Positions 53,018-61,835 of a stretch of DNA of 64,000 nt are shown here, piece by piece. The stretch spans positions 558,001-622,000 of the forward strand of contig NZ_PGGN01000001.1 in the NCBI RefSeq assembly GCF_003010935.1, written 5' to 3'. Each line of letters opens with the position of its first letter. Position 1 is the first letter of the stretch. A program made the position numbers and the translations under genes. The notes under the pieces are model-generated. The model saw only the letters and a list, made by a program, of their open reading frames with translations. It made no database searches and was not told where the DNA came from. The DNA is from Phyllobacterium endophyticum. GTDB taxonomy: Bacteria > Pseudomonadota > Alphaproteobacteria > Rhizobiales > Rhizobiaceae.

Positions 53018-53157
53018 CCTGCACAATAAAAGCGCATTCGCCTGGGGCCACTTGCATAAATCTGTTGCTTGGTGCCGACGCCCAACTTCCAGCCGTCGCG
53101 GCTTTGGAGCGCTAATTAGCCAGGTATTTCAGTAGCATATGATTTTCTTTCAACGAC

Positions 53158-53173
53158 TGGCACGCCACTTGCA
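53158..53173 (+). promoter_or_regulatory. Sigma-54 promoter of the nitrate operon
   Basis: TGGCACG-CCAC-TTGCA fits the -24/-12 consensus exactly (TGGCACG-N4-TTGCA). The expected transcription start is near 53184, giving a leader of about 170 nt before the transporter gene. Confidence 0.85.
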
Positions 53174-53186
53174 TTGCTAATGCTGT

Positions 53187-53308
53187 CCCGTCAACGAAGA
53201 CCGGGGCCGTGAGCACCGCCATCGGGTGCTATCAAAGACACAGACGTCGCTTGGCGAATTCATTCCGCGGACCATCCGGGAAGTGAATTCAATCCAGCGG
53301 CGTTTTTT
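53187..53308 (+). promoter_or_regulatory. NasT-responsive leader: twin ANTAR hexaloop hairpins and intrinsic terminator
   Basis: Hairpin P1 (53187-53205) is CCCGTC-[AACGAA]-GAC(C)GGG. Hairpin P2 (53237-53248) is GAC-[ACAGAC]-GTC. Both loops are hexanucleotides with A at position 1 and G at position 4, the ANTAR target rule. A hairpin AGCACC/GGTGCT (53212-53230) lies between them. The terminator has a 9-bp base (CGTCGCT-T-GG with CCAGCGGCG), an upper stem built on GAATTCA/TGAATTC, and then TTTTTT (53303-53308). P2's 3' arm lies inside the terminator's 5' arm, so NasT binding and termination exclude each other. Confidence 0.8.
53245..53308 (+). terminator. Conditional terminator in nitrate operon leader
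   Basis: The stem pairs 53245-53254 with 53294-53302 (one bulged T, one G-U), then 53256-53266 with 53279-53290 (one bulged G), and is followed directly by six T. It lies before any gene of the operon, so it acts as an attenuator. Confidence 0.8.
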
Positions 53309-53352
53309 CGTTTCAAGAGGCCCGAAGCGGCCGCAGCGTTCAGGGGAACACG

Positions 53353-54600
53353 ATGAAAGACGGATCATCGAACGGCATACCGGCAAAAGAGGCGAGCCAG
53401 GCCCTTTGGGTTTCGACCGCCGCATTCACAATCTGTTTTGCCGTCTGGACTATCTTTGCCATCATCGGCGTCAGGATAAAGCAGGAACTCGGCCTCAACG
53501 AAGCGCAGTTCGGCCTTTTGGTCGGCACGCCGATCCTGTCGGGCTCGCTCAGCCGCATCTTGCTGGGCGTGTGGACCACCCGCTACGGCGGACGCGTTGT
53601 CTACACGGCAACGATGCTTGCCGCGGCGCTCGCAACTTTCCTGCTCGCCTATGCGACCACCTTTCCTCAGATGCTGCTTGCAGGCTTCTGCCTTGGACTT
53701 GCAGGGGGATCGTTCGCGGTTGGCGTGGCCTACGTGTCTCCCTTCTTTCCTCCCGAAAAACAGGGCACTGCGCTAGGTATTTTCGGTGCAGGCAATGTCG
53801 GCGCGGCACTCACCAAGTTCCTCGCTCCGCTGGTCCTTGCCGCCTATGGCTGGCAGGCGGTTGCGGAAGTGTGGGCCGCCGCGCTTGTCCTCATGGCGCT
53901 CGTGTTCTGGTTCACCACCACGGACGATCCGGCGTTCCGTGAACGCCGCCTGCGCAAGGAGCAGCCTCGCAGTTTCCTGTTGGAATTCGCTCCGCTGAAG
54001 GACCTTCAAGTCTGGCGCTTCTCGCTTTACTATTTCTTCTCGTTCGGCGGCTTTGTCGCCCTGTCGCTGTGGCTCCCGCGCTACCTCGTCGGCGTCTATG
54101 GTTTCGGACTCGAGTCCGCCGGCATGCTCGCCGCTGCCTATTCGATCCCGGGCAGCATTTTCCGGGCCTATGGCGGAGCGCTCTCCGACAGGATCGGCGC
54201 GCGCAAGGTGATGTATATGACGCTGGCGGTGGCAAGTGCCGCGACGCTCATACTCTCCTTGCCGCCGGCAATGGGTCCTCAGTCCGGTCCGCTTGCGATT
54301 TCATCCACCGCCTTCGTGATCGTGCTTTTTGTTCTCGGCTTCTTCATGAGCCTCGGTAAAGCCGCTGTCTACAAGCACATCCCTGCCTATTATCCAGCAA
54401 GCATCGGCGCCGTGGGCGGTGTCGTCGGCATGATGGGCGGCCTCGGCGGGTTTGTCCTTCCCATCGCATTTGGCCTGCTGAAGGACTTCACCGGGCTCTG
54501 GTCAAGCTGTTTCATGCTGCTTTTTCTCATCGTCGCCGTCTCACTTGTCTGGATGCACCTCTCCATCCGGCAAATGCAACGCCGCCCTGCCTTCGCTTGA
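53353..54600 (+). CDS. Nitrate/nitrite MFS transporter (NarK/NasA type)
   Basis: The product is 415 residues with twelve predicted helices. The nitrate signature GTALGIFGAGNVGAALTKFL in helix 5 is present, as are the paired Arg positions (RILLGVWTTRYGG; RAYGGALSDRIGARKVMYM). It imports nitrate for assimilation. AGGGGAACACG precedes the ATG. It is the first gene of the operon and stands right behind the NasT-controlled leader; nirB begins 23 bp downstream. Confidence 0.93.
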   Translation: MKDGSSNGIPAKEASQALWVSTAAFTICFAVWTIFAIIGVRIKQELGLNEAQFGLLVGTPILSGSLSRILLGVWTTRYGGRVVYTATMLAAALATFLLAYATTFPQMLLAGFCLGLAGGSFAVGVAYVSPFFPPEKQGTALGIFGAGNVGAALTKFLAPLVLAAYGWQAVAEVWAAALVLMALVFWFTTTDDPAFRERRLRKEQPRSFLLEFAPLKDLQVWRFSLYYFFSFGGFVALSLWLPRYLVGVYGFGLESAGMLAAAYSIPGSIFRAYGGALSDRIGARKVMYMTLAVASAATLILSLPPAMGPQSGPLAISSTAFVIVLFVLGFFMSLGKAAVYKHIPAYYPASIGAVGGVVGMMGGLGGFVLPIAFGLLKDFTGLWSSCFMLLFLIVAVSLVWMHLSIRQMQRRPAFA

Positions 54601-54623
54601 ATATCGATACCGGAAACCAATCC

Positions 54624-57077
54624 ATGAAGAAACAAAAGCTCATCATCATCGGCAATGGCATGGCGCCGGGCCGCGCGCTGGAACATCTGTTCGAACTGGC
54701 GCCCGACGCCTATGACGTGACGATTTTCAATGCCGAACCGCGCGTCAACTATGATCGGATAATGCTCTCGCCGGTGCTTTCCGGCGAGAAGGAATTCGAA
54801 GAAATCATCATCCATGGCGATGGTTGGTACATCAAGCATGGCATCATGCTTTATAAGGGTCATAAGGTGGTCAATATCGACCGCGTTGCCAAGACGGTCA
54901 CGTCGGATGCGGGAACGACCGAGCCTTATGACAAGCTGCTGATCGCCACGGGCTCTTCCCCTTTCATTCTGCCGGTGCCAGGTAATAATCTTCCCGGCGT
55001 TCTGACTTACCGCGACCTCGACGACGTCAGGGCCATGCTTTTGGCGGCTCAGTCGCGAGCAAAGGCCATCGTCATCGGGGGCGGGCTGCTTGGCCTCGAA
55101 GCGGCGGCCGGTCTCAAATCCCGCGATATGGATGTGACGGTTCTGCATGTCATGCCGACTTTGATGGAGCGGCAGCTCGATCCGGCGGCGGGCTATCTTC
55201 TTGAAAAAGCGGTTGAAGCGCGCGGCATCAAGGTCATTACCAAGGCCAGCACCAAGGAAATTATCGGCGAGAAGAAAGTCGAAGGCGTCCTGCTTGCCGA
55301 TGGCACGGTGCTGCCGGCCGATCTTGTGGTGATGGCTGTCGGCATCCGGCCAAGTGCTTCTCTTGCCAAGGATACAGGGCTTGAATGCAATCGAGGCATT
55401 GTCACGGATGCCGGCATGCGTACGTCCGATCCGGATATTTTCGCCATTGGTGAGTGTGCCGAGGTTGGAGGGCAGTGCTATGGGCTCGTGGCGCCGCTCT
55501 ATGAAATGGCACGTGTCGTCGCAGCCCAGCTTGCGGGGAACAGCGAAGCCGCCTTCGTGCACAGCGAAACACCGACCAAGCTCAAGGTTACCGGCATCAA
55601 CGTCTTTTCCGTCGGCGATCTCGGCGAAGGAGACGATCGGCAGGAGATTGTCCTGCGCGACGCCGCCGCGGGCGTCTACAAGCGGCTTGTCCTCAAGGAT
55701 GACCGTATCATAGGGACGGTACTCTACGGAGAAACCTCGGACGGTGCCTGGTTCCATGACCTGACAAAAAAGCGCACCGACATTTCGGAGATGCGCGACA
55801 CCCTCATTTTCGGCCAGTCCTACCAGGGAGGGTCCCCGCTGGACCCTATGGCGGCCGTTGCAGCCTTGCCAGATGATGCGGAAATCTGCGGTTGCAACGG
55901 CATATGCAAGGGCAAGATCACCGGCACGATAAGTGCCAAGGGATTGACATCGCTCGATGATGTCCGCGCCCATACCAAGGCGTCCGCTTCCTGCGGGAGT
56001 TGCACCGGACTTGTCGAGCAGCTTTTGTCGCTGACATTGGGAGATAGCTACAATCCTTCCGCTGTAACGCCTATGTGCAGCTGCACCGATCTTGGTCATG
56101 ATGATGTGCGCCGTTTGATCAAGGCGAAGGGTTTGAAATCCATTCCGGCGGTGATGCAGGAGCTTGAGTGGAAAACCTCCTGCGGTTGCGCCAAGTGCCG
56201 CCCGGCCTTGAACTACTACCTCGTTTCAGATTGGCCGGATGAATATGCCGACGACTACCAGTCGCGTTTCATCAATGAGCGAGTTCACGCCAATATCCAA
56301 AAAGACGGGACCTATTCGGTCGTGCCACGCATGTGGGGCGGGATGACCAGCTCGAAGGAATTGCGTGCCATTGCCGATGTGGTCGACAAGTTCGCGATAC
56401 CGGCTGTGAAGGTCACCGGCGGTCAGCGCATCGACATGCTCGGCATCAAGAAAGAAGATTTGCCTGCCGTTTGGGCCGATCTCGGCAAGGCCGGCTTCGT
56501 CTCGGGACAAGCTTATGCCAAGGGCCTCCGCACGGTGAAAACCTGCGTGGGGACGGACTGGTGCCGGTTCGGTACGCAGGATTCGACCGGTCTTGGTATC
56601 CGCATCGAAAAGTTCATGTGGGGATCCTGGACACCAGCCAAGCTGAAAATGGCGGTATCCGGTTGCCCGCGCAATTGTGCGGAGGCCACCTGCAAGGACA
56701 TAGGCATCATCTGCGTAGATTCCGGTTTCGAGATCCATTTCGCCGGCGCCGCCGGGCTCGATATCAAGGGAACGGAAATTCTCGGACTGGTCCATACGGA
56801 AGACGAGGCGCTCGAACATGTCGTGGCACTCGCCCAGATGTATCGCGAGCAGGGCCGTTATCTGGAGCGCATCTACAAATGGGCGAAGCGCGTCGGGCTT
56901 GATGAAATCCGCCGGCAGATCATGGGCGATGCTGACAAGCGCAAGGGCTATTTCGATCGTTTTGTTTTCAGCCAGAAATTTGCCCAGGTCGATCCCTGGT
57001 CCGAGCGTGTGTCCGGGGTGGACAAGCACGAGTTCCGCCCGATGGCGACGATCCCCTACCAACAAGCAGCAGAGTGA
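54624..57077 (+). CDS. nirB: Assimilatory nitrite reductase [NAD(P)H], large subunit
   Basis: The product is 817 residues from the ATG giving MKKQKLIIIGNGMAPGRALE. It reduces nitrite to ammonium with six electrons. Domains in order are the FAD/NAD(P)H pyridine nucleotide-disulfide reductase part (FAD motif near residue 8; NAD motif VIGGGLLGLEAA near 155), two BFD-like [2Fe-2S] segments (CGCNGICKGK and SCGSCTGL; CSCTDL, CGCAKCRP), and the siroheme/[4Fe-4S] domain with CVGTDWC and GCPRNCAEATC. All cluster cysteines are present. nirD follows after 6 bp. Confidence 0.96.
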   Translation: MKKQKLIIIGNGMAPGRALEHLFELAPDAYDVTIFNAEPRVNYDRIMLSPVLSGEKEFEEIIIHGDGWYIKHGIMLYKGHKVVNIDRVAKTVTSDAGTTEPYDKLLIATGSSPFILPVPGNNLPGVLTYRDLDDVRAMLLAAQSRAKAIVIGGGLLGLEAAAGLKSRDMDVTVLHVMPTLMERQLDPAAGYLLEKAVEARGIKVITKASTKEIIGEKKVEGVLLADGTVLPADLVVMAVGIRPSASLAKDTGLECNRGIVTDAGMRTSDPDIFAIGECAEVGGQCYGLVAPLYEMARVVAAQLAGNSEAAFVHSETPTKLKVTGINVFSVGDLGEGDDRQEIVLRDAAAGVYKRLVLKDDRIIGTVLYGETSDGAWFHDLTKKRTDISEMRDTLIFGQSYQGGSPLDPMAAVAALPDDAEICGCNGICKGKITGTISAKGLTSLDDVRAHTKASASCGSCTGLVEQLLSLTLGDSYNPSAVTPMCSCTDLGHDDVRRLIKAKGLKSIPAVMQELEWKTSCGCAKCRPALNYYLVSDWPDEYADDYQSRFINERVHANIQKDGTYSVVPRMWGGMTSSKELRAIADVVDKFAIPAVKVTGGQRIDMLGIKKEDLPAVWADLGKAGFVSGQAYAKGLRTVKTCVGTDWCRFGTQDSTGLGIRIEKFMWGSWTPAKLKMAVSGCPRNCAEATCKDIGIICVDSGFEIHFAGAAGLDIKGTEILGLVHTEDEALEHVVALAQMYREQGRYLERIYKWAKRVGLDEIRRQIMGDADKRKGYFDRFVFSQKFAQVDPWSERVSGVDKHEFRPMATIPYQQAAE

Positions 57078-57083
57078 AACGTC

Positions 57084-57416
57084 ATGAACGACTGGATCGA
57101 GATCGGTACGCTCAACGATATTCCCCGCCGCGGCGCGCGATGTGTAAAGACGCCGCAAGGCAAGATCGCCGTATTCCGCACTATGGAAGATCAGGTCTTT
57201 GCCATTGACGATCATTGTCCGCACAAGGGCGGACCTCTAAGCCAGGGGATCGTTCATGGAGCTTCGGTGACTTGCCCTCTGCACAACTGGGTGATCTCGC
57301 TGGAAACCGGCAAGGCGCTGGGAGCAGATGAGGGTAGCGTCAAGACCGTTGCGATAAAGCGCGATGGCGAGCGCATATTCGCCCTGATCGAGCGCGTTGC
57401 CCTCGCGGCGGAATAG
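57084..57416 (+). CDS. nirD: Nitrite reductase small subunit NirD, Rieske type
   Basis: The product is 110 residues. It carries an intact Rieske [2Fe-2S] motif, C45-P-H47 and C64-P-L-H67, with the DDHCPHKGGPLSQG loop. Some enteric NirD proteins have lost these ligands, so this one is of the NasE-like, cluster-bearing kind. It pairs with NirB in the cytoplasm. It is 6 bp from both flanking genes. Confidence 0.95.
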   Translation: MNDWIEIGTLNDIPRRGARCVKTPQGKIAVFRTMEDQVFAIDDHCPHKGGPLSQGIVHGASVTCPLHNWVISLETGKALGADEGSVKTVAIKRDGERIFALIERVALAAE

Positions 57417-57422
57417 GCCAAC

Positions 57423-60092
57423 ATGAACAGTAGCGTTTCTCCCGAAACCGTCCGCACGACCTGCGCCTATTGCGGCGTTGGCTGCGGCGTTCTCGCCACA
57501 CGGGAGGAGAGCGGAGCCATTGGCATCAAGGGTGATCCCATGCATCCCGCCAATTTCGGGCGTCTCTGCTCGAAAGGCTCCGCTCTTGGCGAGACCGTTG
57601 ACCTCGAGGGGCGGCTGCTCGAGCCCCGGATCGGCGGCAAGCCGGCAAGCTGGGATACGGCACTCGATCTCGTGGCCAGCAGTTTTGCTGAAACCATAAG
57701 CGAACACGGTCCTGACAGCGTGGCCTTCTATGTCTCCGGTCAGTTGCTGACCGAAGATTATTACGTCGCCAACAAGCTGATGAAGGGCTTTATCGGCTCG
57801 GCCAATATCGATACCAATTCGCGGTTGTGCATGTCGTCTTCGGTGGCCGGACACAGGCGTGCTTTCGGCTCGGATACGGTACCCGGAACCTATGAGGATC
57901 TGGAGCTTGCCGATCTTATCCTTTTGACCGGCTCCAATCTCGCCTGGTGTCACCCGGTACTTTACCAGCGCATCGCCGCCGCCAAGGCAAAGCGACCCGC
58001 GATGCGCGTCGTGCTTATCGATCCCCGACGTACCATGACGTCCGATATCGCCGACATGCACCTCGCGATAAAGTCCGACGGCGATGCAGCCCTGTTCATC
58101 GGCCTGCTCGGATATATCGCAGCGCAAGCGATGGTGGATCGCACATATGTCGACCGGTACACTTCGGGATTTGAGCAGGCTCTGGCTATCGCCAGCAGTC
58201 ACGACCTGCGCAGTATCTCCGCTCGAACCGGTATTTCGCCCGAGCAGTTGCGCGAGTTCTTCAACCTTTTCACGCAAACCGAGCGCGTTGTCACGGTCTA
58301 TAGTCAGGGCGTCAATCAGTCAGCTGGCGGGACCGACAAGGTCAACGCCATCATCAATTGCCATCTCGCGACAGGCCGCATTGGCCGCCCGGGAATGGGA
58401 CCGTTTTCGGTAACCGGTCAACCCAATGCAATGGGCGGCCGCGAAGTCGGCGGTCTTGCCAATATGCTGGCTGCCCATATGCATATCGAAGATGAGGGGC
58501 ATCGGGATCTGGTCCAGACCTTCTGGAATTCTCCCACGATCGCGTCGCGCCCGGGCCTGAAAGCGGTCGATCTTTTCAACGCGGTGCGGACAGGCAAGAT
58601 CAAGGCCCTGTGGATCATGGCAACCAATCCGGTCGATTCCATGCCGGAAGCCGATCTGGTCGTGAAAGCGCTGCAGGAGTGCCCGTTCGTTGTCGTATCC
58701 GATATCAATTCGGTAAATGACACGACGATTCATGCCCACGTACTCCTTCCTGCCGCCGGATGGGGCGAGAAGGATGGTACGGTAACAAATTCGGAACGGC
58801 GCATCAGCAGGCAGCGCCCGTTCCTGCCTTTGCCTGGCAAGGCCAGGCCGGATTGGTGGATCATTACACAGGTTGCACGCCGCCTCGGCTTTGCGGAAGC
58901 GTTCCCATACGAGACGCCGGCTCAGATCTTTGCCGAACACGCGGCTCTCTCCGGGCACGGTAATCGCGGCAGCCGTGATTTCGACATCAGCGCGCATTCG
59001 GCGATTTCAGATGTGGAATATGACGATCTTTCTCCCTTTCAGTGGCCGCAGGGCAGGGGGGAGGCCGCACTCGAGAGACGCTTTTTCTCGCAGGGCGAGT
59101 TCTACACGCCGGACCAGCGCGCCCGGTTCATCCCGGTAAACCCGGTCAACGAGGAGGCTGCGGATCCGCGCTTCGCTTTTACACTGAACACGGGCCGGGT
59201 CCGCGACCATTGGCATACGATGACGCGTACGGGAAAAAGCGCGCGTCTATCCGCGCATTTTGCCGAGCCTTTTGCCGAGATCAATCCGCTGGACGCAGCG
59301 GTTCACGGCATTGCCGACGCCAGTCTGGTAAAACTCGGTAACGACCACGGCACGATCATCGTCCGAGCATTGCTGACAGACCGGCAGGCAAGAGGCAGAA
59401 TCTTCGTTCCCATGCATTGGAATGGACAGTTTGCCGGCGATGCGCGCGTGGACAAGCTTGTTTCAGCCAATGTTGATCCGATTTCCGGCCAGCCCGCTTT
59501 GAAGATGGCGCGTGTTGCGATGAAGCCGTTCGAGGCCGCCTGGTACGGATTCTCGGTCATGCGAGAAAAGCCGGACACTACCGCCGATTATTGGGCGCTC
59601 GCCCGCGCAGAAGGCGGTTTTCGGCTGGAGCTCGCCGGCCTCGAGGAACCTCGCGACTGGAGTGCTTTTGCCCGCCGCTTGTTCGGCTCCAGCACCGATG
59701 CGCCATTGCTCGCCTATCATGATGAACGCCAGGGTCAGCATCGTATGGCGATTTTCGACAATGAGACCCTGATCGGGGTACTTTATGTGGCACGTGAACC
59801 AGTCACTGTGTCGCGCAGTTGGGCCGCGGAACAGCTGACGCTGCCCTTTGCCAGATCGCACCAGCGGTTTCAGGTACTTGCCGGCAGGCCGGGCAAGGAT
59901 ATGCCCGACAAAGGCGCCATCGTCTGCGCCTGCTTCGGTATCGGTCGAAACGAGATCGCAACTGCGGCAATGAATGGCTGCCGGAGCGTTGAAGCGATTG
60001 GCGCGAAGCTCAAGGCGGGAACCAATTGCGGCTCCTGCCGCGCCGAGATCAAGGGCATACTCGACACAAGTATGGTTGAAGCAGCCGAATAG
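57423..60092 (+). CDS. nasA: Assimilatory nitrate reductase catalytic subunit
   Basis: The product is 889 residues. It is a molybdopterin (bis-MGD) oxidoreductase that reduces nitrate to nitrite in the cytoplasm. The N-terminal [4Fe-4S] motif uses C14, C17, C21 and C49 (TCAYCGVGC, LCSKG). Mo-bis-MGD segments include SRLCMSSSVAGHRRAFGSD (likely Mo-ligand Cys) and the C-terminal molydopterin-dinucleotide domain (HWHTMTRTGKS). A BFD-like [2Fe-2S] domain closes the protein (CACFGIGRNE, NCGSCRAEI). There is no Tat signal, as expected for an assimilatory enzyme. It is the last gene of the operon. Confidence 0.96.
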   Translation: MNSSVSPETVRTTCAYCGVGCGVLATREESGAIGIKGDPMHPANFGRLCSKGSALGETVDLEGRLLEPRIGGKPASWDTALDLVASSFAETISEHGPDSVAFYVSGQLLTEDYYVANKLMKGFIGSANIDTNSRLCMSSSVAGHRRAFGSDTVPGTYEDLELADLILLTGSNLAWCHPVLYQRIAAAKAKRPAMRVVLIDPRRTMTSDIADMHLAIKSDGDAALFIGLLGYIAAQAMVDRTYVDRYTSGFEQALAIASSHDLRSISARTGISPEQLREFFNLFTQTERVVTVYSQGVNQSAGGTDKVNAIINCHLATGRIGRPGMGPFSVTGQPNAMGGREVGGLANMLAAHMHIEDEGHRDLVQTFWNSPTIASRPGLKAVDLFNAVRTGKIKALWIMATNPVDSMPEADLVVKALQECPFVVVSDINSVNDTTIHAHVLLPAAGWGEKDGTVTNSERRISRQRPFLPLPGKARPDWWIITQVARRLGFAEAFPYETPAQIFAEHAALSGHGNRGSRDFDISAHSAISDVEYDDLSPFQWPQGRGEAALERRFFSQGEFYTPDQRARFIPVNPVNEEAADPRFAFTLNTGRVRDHWHTMTRTGKSARLSAHFAEPFAEINPLDAAVHGIADASLVKLGNDHGTIIVRALLTDRQARGRIFVPMHWNGQFAGDARVDKLVSANVDPISGQPALKMARVAMKPFEAAWYGFSVMREKPDTTADYWALARAEGGFRLELAGLEEPRDWSAFARRLFGSSTDAPLLAYHDERQGQHRMAIFDNETLIGVLYVAREPVTVSRSWAAEQLTLPFARSHQRFQVLAGRPGKDMPDKGAIVCACFGIGRNEIATAAMNGCRSVEAIGAKLKAGTNCGSCRAEIKGILDTSMVEAAE

Positions 60093-60201
60093 CGCCACCC
60101 CGCGAGTCTAAGTTCCTCCTGCCGAAGTGAACCGTGGATTATTGTTGACGATGCCGCTCATGTTTATTAACCCGTGATGTTCACGCGGGGCAGATGGATT
60201 C

Positions 60202-61089
60202 ATGACGGGCTTTCCACATTCGACTTCGGCATTGATAGCCAACACCACCGTTCACGACGTTAAGTCTGATCGCAACGGCCAGCTCTACCGGATCTTCATT
60301 TATCGTCCCGATGCGCACCCGCCGGAACAAGGCTGGCCTGTGCTTTACATGACCGATGGAAATGCCGTCATTGGCACCGCCGTCGATGTCATGCGCGCGC
60401 AGGCAAACTATCCAAGCGGCACCAATGTCGGGCACGGCGTCATCGTCACCATCGGCTATCCCCAGGATGCCGCTTATGATCCACTGCGCCGATCCTGGGA
60501 TCTGGGTCCGCCGCCAGGCCAGACCTATCCACCGTTCTTTGAGAATAGTCCGGAAGTCAGAACTGGCGGGGCAGATGAGTTCCTGAACTTTATCGTGGAG
60601 CAGGTGAGGCCCATGGTCGAGGCAGGCTTCCCGATCGACCAGCACCGGCAGGCCCTATTCGGTCACTCCTTTGGCGGTCTCTTCGTCCTCTATAGTCTCT
60701 TCACGCGCCCTTCGGCGTTCACGACGTGGATCGCCGCGAGCCCCTCCATTTACTGGGAAAATCGCGCGATTGATCGTTTCTACGAGCCGTTCGCCACGAA
60801 CCCTCGAACAAGGGACAATGCGGAGCTTTTTCTCTCCTGCGGGGAATACGAAACCGACAAGCTGGCGCCGTTTCAGCTGGGCGCCGGTGACGAGGCGGAG
60901 CGGCTGGCGCAGAAGAAGATCACGCTGAACGACGTGCACGCGCTGGATATGATGGAGCGGTTGAACAATTTGCCGGCTCGACCCATCCGTGTCCGGTTCG
61001 AGGTTCATCCCGGCGAGAATCATATGTCGCTGCTGCCGGTTGCGGTGAACCGGGCCATCCAGAATGCCTTTGCGCTCCGCAAGCTGTGA
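60202..61089 (+). CDS. Siderophore-esterase-like alpha/beta hydrolase (Fes/IroE family)
   Basis: The product is 295 residues. The catalytic Ser lies in GHSFGGLFVLYSL and the His in VHPGENHMS; DGNAVIGTAVDVMRAQA and IGYPQDAAYDPLRRSWD are typical of the esterase-D/Fes group that hydrolyses ferric siderophores. There is no clear signal peptide, so it is probably cytoplasmic. It overlaps the phosphopantetheinyl transferase gene by one base. Siderophore hydrolysis is inferred from family and from the adjacent N-hydroxylase and thioesterase genes. Confidence 0.85.
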   Translation: MTGFPHSTSALIANTTVHDVKSDRNGQLYRIFIYRPDAHPPEQGWPVLYMTDGNAVIGTAVDVMRAQANYPSGTNVGHGVIVTIGYPQDAAYDPLRRSWDLGPPPGQTYPPFFENSPEVRTGGADEFLNFIVEQVRPMVEAGFPIDQHRQALFGHSFGGLFVLYSLFTRPSAFTTWIAASPSIYWENRAIDRFYEPFATNPRTRDNAELFLSCGEYETDKLAPFQLGAGDEAERLAQKKITLNDVHALDMMERLNNLPARPIRVRFEVHPGENHMSLLPVAVNRAIQNAFALRKL

Positions 61090-61835
61090 TGGCCATGCGG
61101 CCATTCGTGAGCATAGGGGAATTGCCGGCAGCATCGCCGTCCGGCAGCGATGATCCGTGCGTCGATATCTGGTGGTGGGCTTTCGACCCGAACGGTGACT
61201 GGCGCGCGCTCGCGGTCTTCCTGACCGCCGAGGAACGCAAGCGCGCTGCCGAGTTCAGGTTTGAGAAGGATGCGTTGGCCTTTGCCGCCGGGCGGTATCT
61301 TCAGCGCCGTTCGCTGTCAGTTCACCTGGGGCTGGCTATCGATGATCTGCACATCGTGGCCGGGCAGCATGGCAAGCCCTTCCTCGCCGGCCACGAAAAC
61401 GAGATCAGCTTCAATCTCACCAATACGCATGGCTTGGTAGCCTTCGCCATCAGTCGTAGTGCCACTTCGCTGGGCATAGACGCGGAACCTCTCAAAACGC
61501 CCATTGAGCCCGAGGCATCGTTGATGTTCTGCTCGGCTGCCGAGCGCCAAGTTGTGGCAGCGTCGAAAGAGGCTGAAAGGGCATCGCTGCTCGTCGCCTA
61601 TTGGACAATAAAAGAGAGCTTTCTCAAGGCGATGGGTACCGGTCTTCTGGTGGACCCGGCAGAGCTGACGGTTCAGCTCGAAGACGGCTCGATCCGCATC
61701 GATCGAGCCTTGAGTGAAGATGAAGCGTGGCATCATCGTCTTCTTGTCACGCCCTCCGGCCATTCCATCGCCGTTTCGGCACGGTCGCCGGCTCGGAAGT
61801 TGCTTTTCCGGCAGTTCGAATTCTCAGGTCAATAG
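61089..61835 (+). CDS. 4'-phosphopantetheinyl transferase (Sfp type)
   Basis: The product is 248 residues from the ATG sharing a base with the preceding stop. It transfers phosphopantetheine from CoA onto carrier-protein serines. The metal-binding motif is GIDAEPL and the second motif is WTIKESFLKAMGTGL (W-x2-KE-x3-K-x2-G); FNLTNTHGLVAFAI is the early hallmark. It is needed to activate the NRPS whose C-terminal end lies at the window edge. It overlaps the convergent hydroxylase gene by 7 bp. Confidence 0.93.
   Translation: MAMRPFVSIGELPAASPSGSDDPCVDIWWWAFDPNGDWRALAVFLTAEERKRAAEFRFEKDALAFAAGRYLQRRSLSVHLGLAIDDLHIVAGQHGKPFLAGHENEISFNLTNTHGLVAFAISRSATSLGIDAEPLKTPIEPEASLMFCSAAERQVVAASKEAERASLLVAYWTIKESFLKAMGTGLLVDPAELTVQLEDGSIRIDRALSEDEAWHHRLLVTPSGHSIAVSARSPARKLLFRQFEFSGQ

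Noticed and set aside
54390-56099. 569-residue minus-strand open frame
   Set aside because: It lies antisense to the end of the nitrate transporter gene and to nirB, whose reading frames carry full motifs; it is a by-product of GC-rich codon use.
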